Positions 36,301 to 44,546 of a stretch of 64,000 nucleotides of DNA are shown piece after piece. Within the stretch, counting starts at the first letter, position 1. Every line of letters begins with the position of its first letter. Position numbers and translations under genes: made by a program. The notes under the pieces are model-generated. The model was not told where the DNA came from. It ran no database searches and was given only the letters and a program-made list of their open reading frames with translations. This DNA is from Flavobacterium sp. RSP15. GTDB taxonomy: Bacteria; Bacteroidota; Bacteroidia; Flavobacteriales; Flavobacteriaceae. The stretch covers positions 1 to 64,000 of the forward strand of contig NZ_RYDL01000001.1 in the NCBI RefSeq assembly GCF_003968755.1, read 5' to 3'.

Positions 36301-36433
36301 TTTGCGCAGGATCAATAGAAGGAAATTCCCGGACTCCCAAAAAACTATACCCAATTATTCCAAATAACACAATGGAAAGGTTCATTACTATAGTTAATAC
36401 AGGTCTTTTGATACTTAAAGTTGATAAACTCAT
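33338..36433 (-). CDS. RND efflux pump, inner-membrane subunit (HAE1/AcrB type)
   Basis: A 1031-residue proton-driven transporter with 12 membrane helices and two large periplasmic loops. TM4 carries the paired acidic residues Asp401-Asp402 (GLVVDDGIVVTENI), the proton relay of drug-exporting RND pumps. N terminus LSTLSIKRPVLTIVMNLSIV and the VREFPSIDPAQI porter motif are typical. Lies between the adaptor (60 bp upstream) and TolC gene. Substrates are probably hydrophobic toxic compounds; no metal-specific motif was noticed. Confidence 0.95.
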   Translation of the reverse strand: MSLSTLSIKRPVLTIVMNLSIVLFGIIGYSFLGVREFPSIDPAQISIRTNYAGANADIIESQITEPIEKAINSIEGIRNITSSSTQGNSSITIEFNLGKDLEAAANDVRDKVSQAVRNLPEDIDSPPVVSKADADSRAIISMTVQSDSRNSLELSDYAENVIAQRLETIPGVSGVQIWGQQRFAMRLWIDPVKLAAYGCSVAEVRDALNQQNVELPSGKITGDNTELTVKTAGNLSTAEEFNNIIIRSEGAKTVLFSDIGTAVLGPENLETKMTQSGLPLVGVAIVPLPGANYLDISKEFYLEYDKLKKDLPKDIKLNIVIDSTIFVKKSVIEVAETLLISIILVILIIYLFFRDWAIAIRPLIDIPVSLIATFFIMYLFGFSINVLTLLAIVLATGLVVDDGIVVTENIFKKVEEGMSPIEAAIKGSNEIFFAVISISITLAAVFLPVIFLEGFVGRLFREFGVVIGAAVLISAFVSLTLTPMLNAYLMKGGEQKKSKFYIYSEPFYQRLNSGYASALSTFMKRKWISFPILIACFGLIYVFFNLLQKETAPYDDRSALVMRMTTPEGSSYEYTDRFMQELSQLVDDSIPEKEVALVITSPGWGSSSVNSGMIRLALSETGEREKSQKEIAEKLNRLTKKYPEIKTSVIEEPTIAVNRRGGLPIEYIIQAPNFEQLEKKIPEFMDEADKNPTFSVTDVNLKFNKPEINVTIDREKAKSLGISVMDIAQTLQLSLSGQRFGYFMRNGKQYQVIGQFEQEDRSKPLDLTAMYVKNSSGELIQMDNVVSIQEQSNPPQLYHNNRYMSATVTAGLAPGKSISDGIDAMNEIKAKVLDDTFTTDLGGESRDYVESSSNTSFAFGLALLLIFLILAAQFESFIDPLIIILTVPMAVAGALFSLWLFDQTWNIFSQIGTVMLIGLVTKNGILIVEFANKLREEGKPKLEAILEASESRLRPILMTSLAISLGALPIALSLGEASTSRIGMGVVIVGGTIFSLILTLFVIPAMYLMWSKARKHYPEFDHIEEYEKEVQ

Positions 36434-36493
36434 TGTTTTAATTTAGTTTTTAATCCCAATAAACAAAGGGATTTAATTTTAAGGGTATTGACC

Positions 36494-37564
36494 TTAAATA
36501 TTATTTTTAGCGACAGTTACTTTTACAGGAACATCATTTTTTAAGGACATAATACCACTGGTCAATAAAGTATCACCCGCCTTAAGTCCTGAAAGTACTA
36601 AGATGGAAGCATCCGTTCTGGTGGCGGTTTCGACCATCACTTGCTTTGCTATTCCTCCACTGGAAATAAAAACTTTTTTACCGTTTTGAACCGGAATGAT
36701 CGCTTCTGTTGGGACTAAGATCGCATCTTTGATAATATCCAAAGGCATTTCTACATCGGCAAAAAGTCCCGGTAATAAGTTACCGTCTTTGTTTTCTGCT
36801 AATGCTCGTACTTGTATGGTTCTGGTAGCTACAGACACTCTTGGCTCAATAGCATAAATCATAGCGCTATATTTTTTATTAGATCCGGCTACTGTAAAGT
36901 GTAAAGAGGTGTTTTTCTTAATTTGTGTAGCATATTTTTCAGGAATCGAAAAAGTTATTTTTAGCTTGCTGGTGTTCACAAGATTTGCAATTAACATGGA
37001 AGGTGTAATATAAATCCCCGGAGAAATAGAGCGCAAACCAATTTTTCCTGAGAAGGGCGCTCGTACAGATGTTTTGGCAATTTGAACTTGAATCAACTGA
37101 GTTTGGGCTTCTGCTGATTTTAGATCCGCTCTGGCTAAATCATATTCTTCCTGGCTAATGGCTTCTTTTTGAAGTAATAATTGTGCTCTTCTTGCATTTT
37201 CTGAAGCTAATCCTTCTCGAGTAGATGCTTGTCTCAATTGGGCTCTTAACTCTAAATCATTCACTTTAAAAAGTACTTGGCCTTTGCTGACGCTACTTCC
37301 TTCCTCAAAATAAATTCGTTCAACAATTCCTGAAACTTCACTCCTGATTTCAACCTGTTCATTGGCTTCAATAGAACCAGACAGCGATAAATTATTATCA
37401 AACGTTTGTGGCTCTACAATAATTCCACTGACATTCATTGATTTGATATTTCCTGATTGATCTTTTGAATCGCCACTTTTACTTTTGTTTTCTTTTATTC
37501 GGTAACCAATAAATCCAATGATTCCGATTGTTAACAAGGCATAAACTAGGTATTTAATTTTCAT
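36494..37564 (-). CDS. RND efflux periplasmic adaptor (MFP/HlyD family)
   Basis: A 356-residue membrane-fusion protein linking the RND pump to TolC. It has an N-terminal membrane anchor (YLVYALLTIGIIGFIGY) without a lipobox, a biotinyl-lipoyl-like domain (EVSGIVERIYFEEGSSVSKG), an alpha-hairpin (about 105-160) and a beta-barrel domain. It is the first gene of the operon and sits 60 bp before the pump gene. Confidence 0.93.
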   Translation of the reverse strand: MKIKYLVYALLTIGIIGFIGYRIKENKSKSGDSKDQSGNIKSMNVSGIIVEPQTFDNNLSLSGSIEANEQVEIRSEVSGIVERIYFEEGSSVSKGQVLFKVNDLELRAQLRQASTREGLASENARRAQLLLQKEAISQEEYDLARADLKSAEAQTQLIQVQIAKTSVRAPFSGKIGLRSISPGIYITPSMLIANLVNTSKLKITFSIPEKYATQIKKNTSLHFTVAGSNKKYSAMIYAIEPRVSVATRTIQVRALAENKDGNLLPGLFADVEMPLDIIKDAILVPTEAIIPVQNGKKVFISSGGIAKQVMVETATRTDASILVLSGLKAGDTLLTSGIMSLKNDVPVKVTVAKNNI

Positions 37565-37605
37565 AGTTATTAAGTAAGATTAGGTCTCAGTTTTTTAGTT
37601 AAAGA

Positions 37606-37613
37606 CAAATTTA
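37606..37613 (-). promoter_or_regulatory. candidate -7 box of the RND operon
   Basis: Reads TAAATTTG on the minus strand, about 42 bp upstream of the adaptor start codon. No -33 TTG at standard spacing, which fits a promoter needing an activator or being weak. Confidence 0.4.
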
Positions 37614-37654
37614 GGTTTTAGAAATGAATTAATTGAGGTGTTAATTTTTATTTA

Positions 37655-37674
37655 ACGTTTGTACATACAAATGT
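37655..37674. promoter_or_regulatory. inverted repeat, possible operator of the RND operon
   Basis: TTTGTA-CA-TACAAA (37658-37671) is a perfect 6-2-6 inverted repeat and extends to 9-2-9 with one mismatch. It lies about 45 bp upstream of the -7 box. The shape suits a dimeric regulator such as TetR type, but no regulator gene is adjacent. Confidence 0.35.
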
Positions 37675-37939
37675 CTTGTCCGTAAAAAATACGTTTCTGA
37701 ATTCTAAATATTTTAGAAATATAGCATTAAAAAAAATGTTTTCGGAAACTCATTAGATTGTAGGACTACAAAAAACGGAAATGGTTTAATTGATAATAGA
37801 AAAAAAATATTTAACGAAACTAAATTAAAAAGTACATACGATCAAAAATTACGTTAGCAAGATAAAATATCAACTTCTCGCCGTTTTAGTTTTAATCAAA
37901 GACAAAAGTTGAACATTATTCTCAAAATAAGAATTTAGG

Positions 37940-40048
37940 TTAGCTAATATAATTCCAGATGTTTTTCTTTTTTGTCATTTCTAAGAAAACAACTCTCAAA
38001 GCGGTATGCTCCGGTTTTTGCATCCCTGCATCTTCTTTCAGAAGTTTTAAAGCATAATTTCTGGCTAAAGCCAAAGTATCTCTGTCTCGAACTAAATCGG
38101 CAATTTGAAGATTCAGTACGCCGCTTTGTTGTGTTCCCATCAAATCACCCGGACCACGAAGCTTCAAGTCGACTTCCGCAATTTCGAAACCATCGTTTGT
38201 TTGCACCATCGTTTCCATTCGGGTTTTACTGTCAGAACTCAATTTGTGACTTGTCATCAGGATGCAATAACTTTGCTCCGCACCACGACCCACGCGACCT
38301 CGAAGCTGATGGAGTTGCGACAATCCAAAACGTTCCGCACTTTCAATAATCATCACGCTGGCATTAGGAACATTCACGCCAACTTCAATTACAGTTGTAG
38401 CAACCATAATATTAGTTTTCCCTTCTGAAAAGCGTTTCATTTCTGCATCCTTTTCCGCTGGTTTCATCTTTCCGTGCAAAATTGAAATCGAATACTGTGG
38501 CAATGGGAAATCTCTGGAAACACTTTCGTAACCGTCCATTAAATCCTTGAAATCCATTTTCTCCGATTCCTGGATGAGCGGATACACTATATAGATTTGG
38601 CGACCCAAAGCGATTTCGTCCCGAAGGAATTTCCAAACCTTCAAACGGTTGCTGTCAAAACGATGTACGGTCTGAATCGGTTTTCGTCCCGGAGGCAGTT
38701 CATCAATTACTGAAATGTCTAAATCGCCATACAAACTCATCGCCAAAGTCCGGGGAATAGGCGTGGCGGTCATTACCAGAACGTGTGGCGGAATCACATT
38801 TTTCTTCCATAATTTAGAGCGTTGTTCTACGCCAAAACGATGTTGCTCATCAATTACAGCCAGTCCTAAATTCTTGAATTTTACTTTATCTTCTAGTAAA
38901 GCATGCGTTCCGATGAGAATATGTAACGTTGCGTTTTCCAGTTCTTCATGGATAATTCGGCGTTGAGCTATTTTGGTAGAACCTGTTAGGATTCGGATAT
39001 TTATATTTAAAGTTTCGGCCAATTCGGATAAACCCATAAAATGCTGATTGGCGAGGATTTCTGTTGGTGCCATCAAGCAGGCTTGGAAGCCATTATCAAG
39101 CGCCAAAAGCATGCTCATAAAAGCCACAATTGTTTTTCCGGAACCTACATCGCCTTGCAGCAATCGGTTCATTTGGGCGTTGCTTCCCATATCGGTTCGG
39201 ATTTCTTTTATCACTCTTTTTTGAGCATTTGTCAGTTGAAAAGGCAAATGATGCTGATAAAAATCATTGAAGTTTTCGCCTACAGTTGTAAACGGATGTC
39301 CTTTTATTTTATGTTTTCGGATGAGATTCTTCGTGATTAATTGCAATTGGATAAAGAACAATTCTTCGAATATTAATCGGAATTTGGCTTTTGCTAAAAC
39401 ATCAGCACTTTTTGGAAAATGAATGTTGAATAAAGCCGCTTTTTTAGGAATCAGCTTCAATTCGTTAATCAAATAATCCGGTAAAGTTTCCGTGAATAAC
39501 GCTTGTGTTTCCAGAAACAATTGCTGCATCAGTTTATTAATCACCCGGTTTGAAATTCCGCGATTAGTCAAAGTTTCTGTCGAAGGATACACGGGTTGCA
39601 TCGCTGAACGCAGACTTTGTTCATGCTCTGTCATCAATTCAATTTCGGGATGCGCCATGTTGAACACATTTCCAAAAGAGGTGCATTTTCCAAAAATTAC
39701 ACACATTTCATTGAGCTTTAAACTCTCCCGAATCCATTTGTGACCTTGAAACCAAACGAGTTCCATTTGTCCTGTATCATCTACAAAAGTCGCTACCAAT
39801 CGCTTTTGGTTTTTGCCAAATTCTACAGTTTTGATGTTGATAATTTTACCGATAATCTGAACTTCGGCACTATTATTTTGCAGTTCGTTAATCTTGTAAT
39901 AGCGCGTTCTGTCTATGTATCTATTTGGAAAAAAATTAACCAAATCCACGTACTTATAAATTCCCAATTCCTTACGAAGCAATTCGCCCCGATTGGGACC
40001 AACGCCTTTCAAGTATTCGATGGGAGTGAGTAGGAGGTTTTGTTGCAT
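37940..40048 (-). CDS. recG: ATP-dependent DNA helicase RecG
   Basis: A 702-residue SF2 helicase that remodels stalled replication forks and branched DNA. An N-terminal wedge/OB domain (about 1-190) precedes the motor with Walker A GDVGSGKT, DEQHRFG as Walker B, MTATPIPRTLAM as motif III and the QLRGRVGRG motif VI. Length and order are standard. Runs opposite to the DUF1697 gene. Confidence 0.97.
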   Translation of the reverse strand: MQQNLLLTPIEYLKGVGPNRGELLRKELGIYKYVDLVNFFPNRYIDRTRYYKINELQNNSAEVQIIGKIINIKTVEFGKNQKRLVATFVDDTGQMELVWFQGHKWIRESLKLNEMCVIFGKCTSFGNVFNMAHPEIELMTEHEQSLRSAMQPVYPSTETLTNRGISNRVINKLMQQLFLETQALFTETLPDYLINELKLIPKKAALFNIHFPKSADVLAKAKFRLIFEELFFIQLQLITKNLIRKHKIKGHPFTTVGENFNDFYQHHLPFQLTNAQKRVIKEIRTDMGSNAQMNRLLQGDVGSGKTIVAFMSMLLALDNGFQACLMAPTEILANQHFMGLSELAETLNINIRILTGSTKIAQRRIIHEELENATLHILIGTHALLEDKVKFKNLGLAVIDEQHRFGVEQRSKLWKKNVIPPHVLVMTATPIPRTLAMSLYGDLDISVIDELPPGRKPIQTVHRFDSNRLKVWKFLRDEIALGRQIYIVYPLIQESEKMDFKDLMDGYESVSRDFPLPQYSISILHGKMKPAEKDAEMKRFSEGKTNIMVATTVIEVGVNVPNASVMIIESAERFGLSQLHQLRGRVGRGAEQSYCILMTSHKLSSDSKTRMETMVQTNDGFEIAEVDLKLRGPGDLMGTQQSGVLNLQIADLVRDRDTLALARNYALKLLKEDAGMQKPEHTALRVVFLEMTKKKNIWNYIS

Positions 40049-40187
40049 AGTGCGAAGATAGTTTTTTGTTTGGAAATTTGGAAAGTGTAATTGATTCTAA
40101 AATGCTTTATTAAAAATGTAAAGTTAAAACTTAACTTAATTGTGAAATTAACACCAAACGCAATACCTTCGTAAAAAAAAGTAAAAA

Positions 40188-40733
40188 ATGACAACTCATC
40201 TCGCATTACTCCGTGGCATCAATGTTTCAGGTCATAGTATGATAAAAATGGAGGCGCTAAAAACAACTTTGGAAGCCATTAGCTTTCAAAATGTACAAAC
40301 GTATATTCAATCGGGCAATGTTTTTGTAGATACAGAAGAAGAAAGTTCAGCTGCTGTTGGATTCAAAATAAAACAGGAAATTTTCAAGGCTTTTGGTCAT
40401 GAAGTGCCGGTTGTAGTCATTAGCTCTGCAGATTTAGAAGCATGTTTCAAGAATAATCCTTTCTTGAAGGAAAAAGATATTGATACTAAGAAGTTATATG
40501 TGGCTTTTATATCGACTACGTTACAAAGTAGCAGTATGAATGATTTGAGAATAAGTCAGTTCAAACCGGATGAAGCCAGTATTGACGGCAGCAGAATTTT
40601 TATAAAATACGCTGTTGGCGCCGGAAAAACCCGATTCGACCAAAAATACATCGAGAAGAAGCTAAATGTTATTGCAACAATCCGCAATTGGAATACTGTG
40701 ACGCAATTACTGAAACTTTACGAGGAAAGATAA
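40188..40733 (+). CDS. DUF1697 family protein
   Basis: A 181-residue cytosolic protein of unknown function. The N terminus HLALLRGINVSGHSMIKM and the YIQSGNVFVDT motif (about 40-51) are hallmarks of DUF1697. It is a single gene followed by a very strong terminator. A TTG-N21-TACCTTCG pair (40140-40171) upstream is a near-consensus promoter. No function can be given. Confidence 0.88.
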   Translation: MTTHLALLRGINVSGHSMIKMEALKTTLEAISFQNVQTYIQSGNVFVDTEEESSAAVGFKIKQEIFKAFGHEVPVVVISSADLEACFKNNPFLKEKDIDTKKLYVAFISTTLQSSSMNDLRISQFKPDEASIDGSRIFIKYAVGAGKTRFDQKYIEKKLNVIATIRNWNTVTQLLKLYEER

Positions 40734-40755
40734 TAAGACTTTAAAATCTAGTATA

Positions 40756-40822
40756 ACCGCTAATTCGCTAATTTTCAAATGTTATCATCCATTTGAAATT
40801 TGCGAATTAGCGGTATTTTTTT
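40756..40822 (+). terminator. long hairpin terminator after DUF1697
   Basis: About 25 base pairs with one bulge: 40756-40781 pairs with 40790-40814 (outer arm ACCGCTAATTCGC), followed by a T-run at 40816-40822. Exceptionally long for a terminator. Confidence 0.85.
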
Positions 40823-41141
40823 AGAGTCAAAACAAGGATGTTTCAGAATCTATTTTTAACTTTAGAAATAAAATATTTATAATTTGACGCAATCTTTTAC
40901 AGGAAGAATCATTTTAAAAATATCTGTGTAAGCGAAGTCAAATACAATTTTAGTTAAAAAAGTAATTTATAAGTTCTTATTGAACATTTTCATAAGGTTT
41001 AGTTTTGGTTAATTTAGGATTATGAAGCATTTTTGCGAAAGAGATCTCAGGAGTTTAAAAATTTTTGGTACTTTTTTTAAAACCTTAATTATAAAAATGA
41101 AGCCTATCCGAAAGTACTGAATTTATTAGCCATTAAATAGA
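40823..41141. other. about 320-bp intergenic region
   Basis: Between two convergent genes. AT-rich with stops in all frames; I see no gene, repeat or RNA in it. Confidence 0.5.
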
Positions 41142-41879
41142 TTATTTTTCAACCAGATCACAATACCAAAAACCAAAATCAAATGCATCAGAAGCGCTCG
41201 TGTCACAAGCAGTATCAGATGAATCTTCCTTTTCTGGTTTTTCGTATTTTCTATAAACAACTTCACCAATTTCGAAATTGATAGGTTTCGAGAAAATGGG
41301 ACCGTCAAAAGTGAAGGTATGAAATTCTCCGTTTTCTCCGCAAACATCTACATTTTCAGGTAATTCATTGATGAAACTTTGATCAATCACGCGACCAACG
41401 AAGCTTTTATCTAAAAAGCGTTCATTGACACAAACCACAATTGTTTTAAAACCTAAACTGATAAATTCTTGAATTAAATCATGTGTTGGGATTTTCCAAA
41501 GCGGAAAAATACCTTCAAAACCTATTTCGGCTAGTTTGTCTTCTCTGTATTTACGTAAATCTTCTAGGAAAATATCTCCGAAAATAGAATGGGTTACACC
41601 TTGGTTTTTTTGTTTTTCCAATGTTTCCCGCATCACATTTTCGTACACCTCCATGGTTGGCATTTCAGGAATTTGCATAATTTCAAGAGGCAATCCAATG
41701 CTTTCGGCCTGTTGTTTCAATAATTCTACTCGGACGCCATGCATCGAAATACGCTGATGTTCTTGGTTCACACTGGTCAGTAAACTGGCAATTTCAATTT
41801 CTGGATTTTGTAGCGTTTTATATAAGGCCAGTGCAGAATCTTTTCCGCTGCTCCAATTAAATAAGGCTTTCTTTTTCAA
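41142..41879 (-). CDS. PP-loop ATP pyrophosphatase, diphthine-ammonia ligase (Dph6)-like
   Basis: A 245-residue protein of the adenine-nucleotide alpha hydrolase fold. The PP-loop is SSGKDSAL at about 10-17, and the GENGEFHTFTFDGPIF block at about 181-196 is the family signature. In eukaryotes and archaea Dph6 amidates diphthine on EF2. Bacteria lack diphthamide, so the bacterial members have another, unknown ATP-dependent ligase or amidation substrate. A Ser/Asp/Thr-rich segment (about 217-230) near the C terminus is unusual. Confidence 0.85.
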   Translation of the reverse strand: MKKKALFNWSSGKDSALALYKTLQNPEIEIASLLTSVNQEHQRISMHGVRVELLKQQAESIGLPLEIMQIPEMPTMEVYENVMRETLEKQKNQGVTHSIFGDIFLEDLRKYREDKLAEIGFEGIFPLWKIPTHDLIQEFISLGFKTIVVCVNERFLDKSFVGRVIDQSFINELPENVDVCGENGEFHTFTFDGPIFSKPINFEIGEVVYRKYEKPEKEDSSDTACDTSASDAFDFGFWYCDLVEK

Positions 41880-41976
41880 TGTAATTATCTTGTAATTTTC
41901 TGTAGGTAAACTTACAAAATTTGTCGGATTAGTTTAGGAAACCTTTGTAACTTTGGAAATCATGCAATAATTTAAA

Positions 41977-42434
41977 ATGCCATTATTTAAAATTAGATAT
42001 CAAACCGAATCAAATCGATTGAAAAATTGGGATTATTACAGTGAAGCTATTTATTTCATTACTTTGGTTGCTCAGAATAGGGAATGCATTTTTGGAACTA
42101 TTGCTGATGATAAAATGACACTAAACGATAACGGAAAAATCATTGAAACGGAATTGTTGAAATCAATTACAATAAGGGAACGTTGGTTTTTTCATAATTG
42201 GGTCATTATGCCCAATCATATTCATTTGTTGATTGAAATTGTTTCGTCATCCGACGTAGAGACGCACTGCAGTGCGTCTCTACCATACAACCGGAACAAC
42301 CCATGATAAATACCATTTGGCAATCAAATTATCACGATCATATTGTACGCAATTACAATTCATTCCATGCCGTATACCATTACATAAAAAACAATCTTAA
42401 AAATTGGAATACAGATTCCATAAATCCAAAATAG
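41977..42434 (+). pseudogene. REP-associated tyrosine transposase (RAYT), internally deleted
   Basis: The first frame (41977-42306) encodes the N-terminal part of an IS200-like Y1 transposase: NWDYYSEAIYFITLVAQNRE and the HUH-type motif MPNHIHLLIE. It then runs through a 28-bp palindrome and stops at 42306. The C-terminal part lies in another frame (42303-42434): TIWQSNYHDHIVRN and VYHYIKNNLKNW, holding the likely catalytic Tyr. Family members have some tens of residues between these blocks, so an internal deletion plus frameshift has occurred. These transposases are usually single-copy domesticated genes linked to REP sequences. It ends 1 bp before the aminopeptidase start codon. Confidence 0.8.
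42256..42283. repeat. 28-bp perfect palindrome (REP-like) inside the RAYT pseudogene
   Basis: Arms GTAGAGACGCACTG and reverse complement meet at a central CTGCAG. In the RAYT frame it encodes part of VETHCSASLP. This matches REP-type palindromes known to be recognised by RAYTs; only one copy was seen in this window. Confidence 0.8.
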
Positions 42435-42435
42435 A

Positions 42436-44496
42436 ATGAAATACCTATTCTTTTTTATTTCCACGTTCACATTCGCCCAACAAACCCAATTTGTTGATTT
42501 TAAATCAGTTTTAGGGAAAATTGTAATAAATCCAATTGAAAGAACTGTTTCTGGTGATGTTAATTATGATTTTAATGTTTTGAAATCTATAGATACCATT
42601 AAAATTGATGCCCAAAACATGGAATTTTCAGATGTAAAACTGAACGGAAAACCGATTAATTTTCGCAATACTGAGACACAATTACAAATTATATTTCCGT
42701 TCACAAATGGAAAAAACAACCTGACTTTTCAGTATTTGGCAAAGCCAAAACAAACGATGTATTTCGCGGGTTCAGAAGCAAATGATAATTTACAAATTTG
42801 GACGCAAGGACAAGGAAAATATACCAGTCATTGGTTTCCGAGTTTTGATGATGTCAATGAAAAAGTGGTTTTCAACCTGAATATTATATTCAAAAAAGAA
42901 TATCAGGTAATTTCAAATGGAACTTTGAGATTTAAATCTGGATTTGATGGACTTTCGGTTTGGCAATACCAAATGCAGAAACCAATGAGTTCGTATTTAT
43001 TGATGCTTACCATCGGTAAATTTGAAAAAAAAATCGAGAAATCAAATTCTGGAATTCCTTTAGAAATGTATTTGGGACTAAAAGACGTTTCCAAATTTGA
43101 ACCAACCTATCGCAACTCTAAAAAAATGTTTGATTTCTTAGAAAAGGAAATAGGAGTGAAGTATCCTTGGGAAATTTACAAACAAGCACCTGTTCGAGAT
43201 TTCTTGTATGCCGGAATGGAAAATACATCAGCAACGCTTTTCAACACGCGTTATGTGGTGGATTCTACAGGTTTTGAAGACAGAAGTTACACGAATGTCA
43301 ATGCGCATGAATTAGCGCATCAGTGGTTTGGGAATTTAGTCACTGCCGAAAGCAGCAAGCATCATTGGTTACAGGAAGGTTTTGCTACCTATTATGCGTT
43401 GCTGGCCGAAAAGGAAATCTATGGAGAAGATTATTTTTATTCCAAATTATATGAGTCGGCATCACAATTAAAATACGCTTCCAGAACGGATAGCATTCCG
43501 GTTTTGAATGCCAAAGCCAGTTCATTGACTTTTTATCAAAAAGGAGCTTGGGCACTTTTTGTTTTAGACAAAGAAATAGGGGATAAGGCGTTTAAAAAAG
43601 CGATAAAAAGTTATTTGGAAAAAAATGCATTTCAAAATGTGAATACAACAGATTTTTTTGCTGAAATCAAAAAAGTATCAAGTTATGATTTAGATAATTT
43701 TAGTGAAGTATGGCTTGAAACTACTGTTTTCAATACACAACAAGCCAATAGTTTATTGCTTAAAAACAAATCAATTCAGGTGTTGTTTGAAGTCGATAAA
43801 TTAAAAAACAAACCGTTGTCAGAGAAAAAGGATTTTCTTGAAAAAACAATGCAATCTGACGTTTATTTTTTGGTAAAAGAAGTTATTTTAAATCAATTAA
43901 AAAATGAAAACTGGGAAGATAAAAAAGAACTTCTGGCATTGGCTTTAACAACTGAAAATCTCCAAGTGCGTCAGGCAGTAGCTAGTACTTTGACTAAAAT
44001 ACCCGAAGATTTCCGTTTGCAATATGAGACTTTACTCGATGATCATTCCTATCAAACCCAAGAAATAGCGTTGTATCATTTATGGAATAATTTCCCCGAA
44101 TATCGCTCTCTTTATTTGGATAAATCCAAAGACTGGATTGGTTTTAATGATTATAATCTTAAAACCTTGTGGCTTAGCTTAGCCTTGTCAAGTCCAGATT
44201 ATGCATCAGACAAAACGGATTTAATCACGGAATTGGTGAATTATTCTTCTTCAATTTATGAAGCGACAACACGCCAAAATGCTTTGAAAAATCTTCTTAC
44301 TTTTGGAATAATAAACGACACGGTTTTGAAAAACTTGATCAATGCATCAACACATCAAATGTGGCAGTTTTCAAAATTTGCGAGAGACAACATTAGAACC
44401 TTGCTAAAAAACAAAGAAATGCAGCTTTCATTCGAAAGGATTTTACCAAATTTGATTGAAAAGGAGCAATTTCAATTGAAAAGATTGATTTTTTAA
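42436..44496 (+). CDS. M1 family aminopeptidase, exported
   Basis: A 686-residue zinc metallopeptidase that removes N-terminal amino acids from peptides. A signal peptide (MKYLFFFISTFTFAQ) predicts export. The zinc site is HELAH at 291-295 with Glu314 (LQEGFATYY), exactly the HEXXH-X18-E spacing, and the substrate-binding exopeptidase motif is YAGMENTSAT about 30 residues earlier. The C-terminal part has HEAT-like helical repeats. The start codon almost abuts the RAYT pseudogene, so the transposase remnant occupies its upstream region. Confidence 0.93.
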   Translation: MKYLFFFISTFTFAQQTQFVDFKSVLGKIVINPIERTVSGDVNYDFNVLKSIDTIKIDAQNMEFSDVKLNGKPINFRNTETQLQIIFPFTNGKNNLTFQYLAKPKQTMYFAGSEANDNLQIWTQGQGKYTSHWFPSFDDVNEKVVFNLNIIFKKEYQVISNGTLRFKSGFDGLSVWQYQMQKPMSSYLLMLTIGKFEKKIEKSNSGIPLEMYLGLKDVSKFEPTYRNSKKMFDFLEKEIGVKYPWEIYKQAPVRDFLYAGMENTSATLFNTRYVVDSTGFEDRSYTNVNAHELAHQWFGNLVTAESSKHHWLQEGFATYYALLAEKEIYGEDYFYSKLYESASQLKYASRTDSIPVLNAKASSLTFYQKGAWALFVLDKEIGDKAFKKAIKSYLEKNAFQNVNTTDFFAEIKKVSSYDLDNFSEVWLETTVFNTQQANSLLLKNKSIQVLFEVDKLKNKPLSEKKDFLEKTMQSDVYFLVKEVILNQLKNENWEDKKELLALALTTENLQVRQAVASTLTKIPEDFRLQYETLLDDHSYQTQEIALYHLWNNFPEYRSLYLDKSKDWIGFNDYNLKTLWLSLALSSPDYASDKTDLITELVNYSSSIYEATTRQNALKNLLTFGIINDTVLKNLINASTHQMWQFSKFARDNIRTLLKNKEMQLSFERILPNLIEKEQFQLKRLIF

Positions 44497-44546
44497 TTAC
44501 TTTAACGAGATAATAATATAAGATTTATTATTTCAATATAAAATAG

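Larger units (their letters stand above)
37565..37939. other. 375-bp control region between recG and the RND operon
   Basis: No gene is visible. It holds the minus-strand promoter region of the RND operon: a -7-like box and an inverted repeat described separately. recG ends at its right edge without a clear terminator. Confidence 0.5.
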
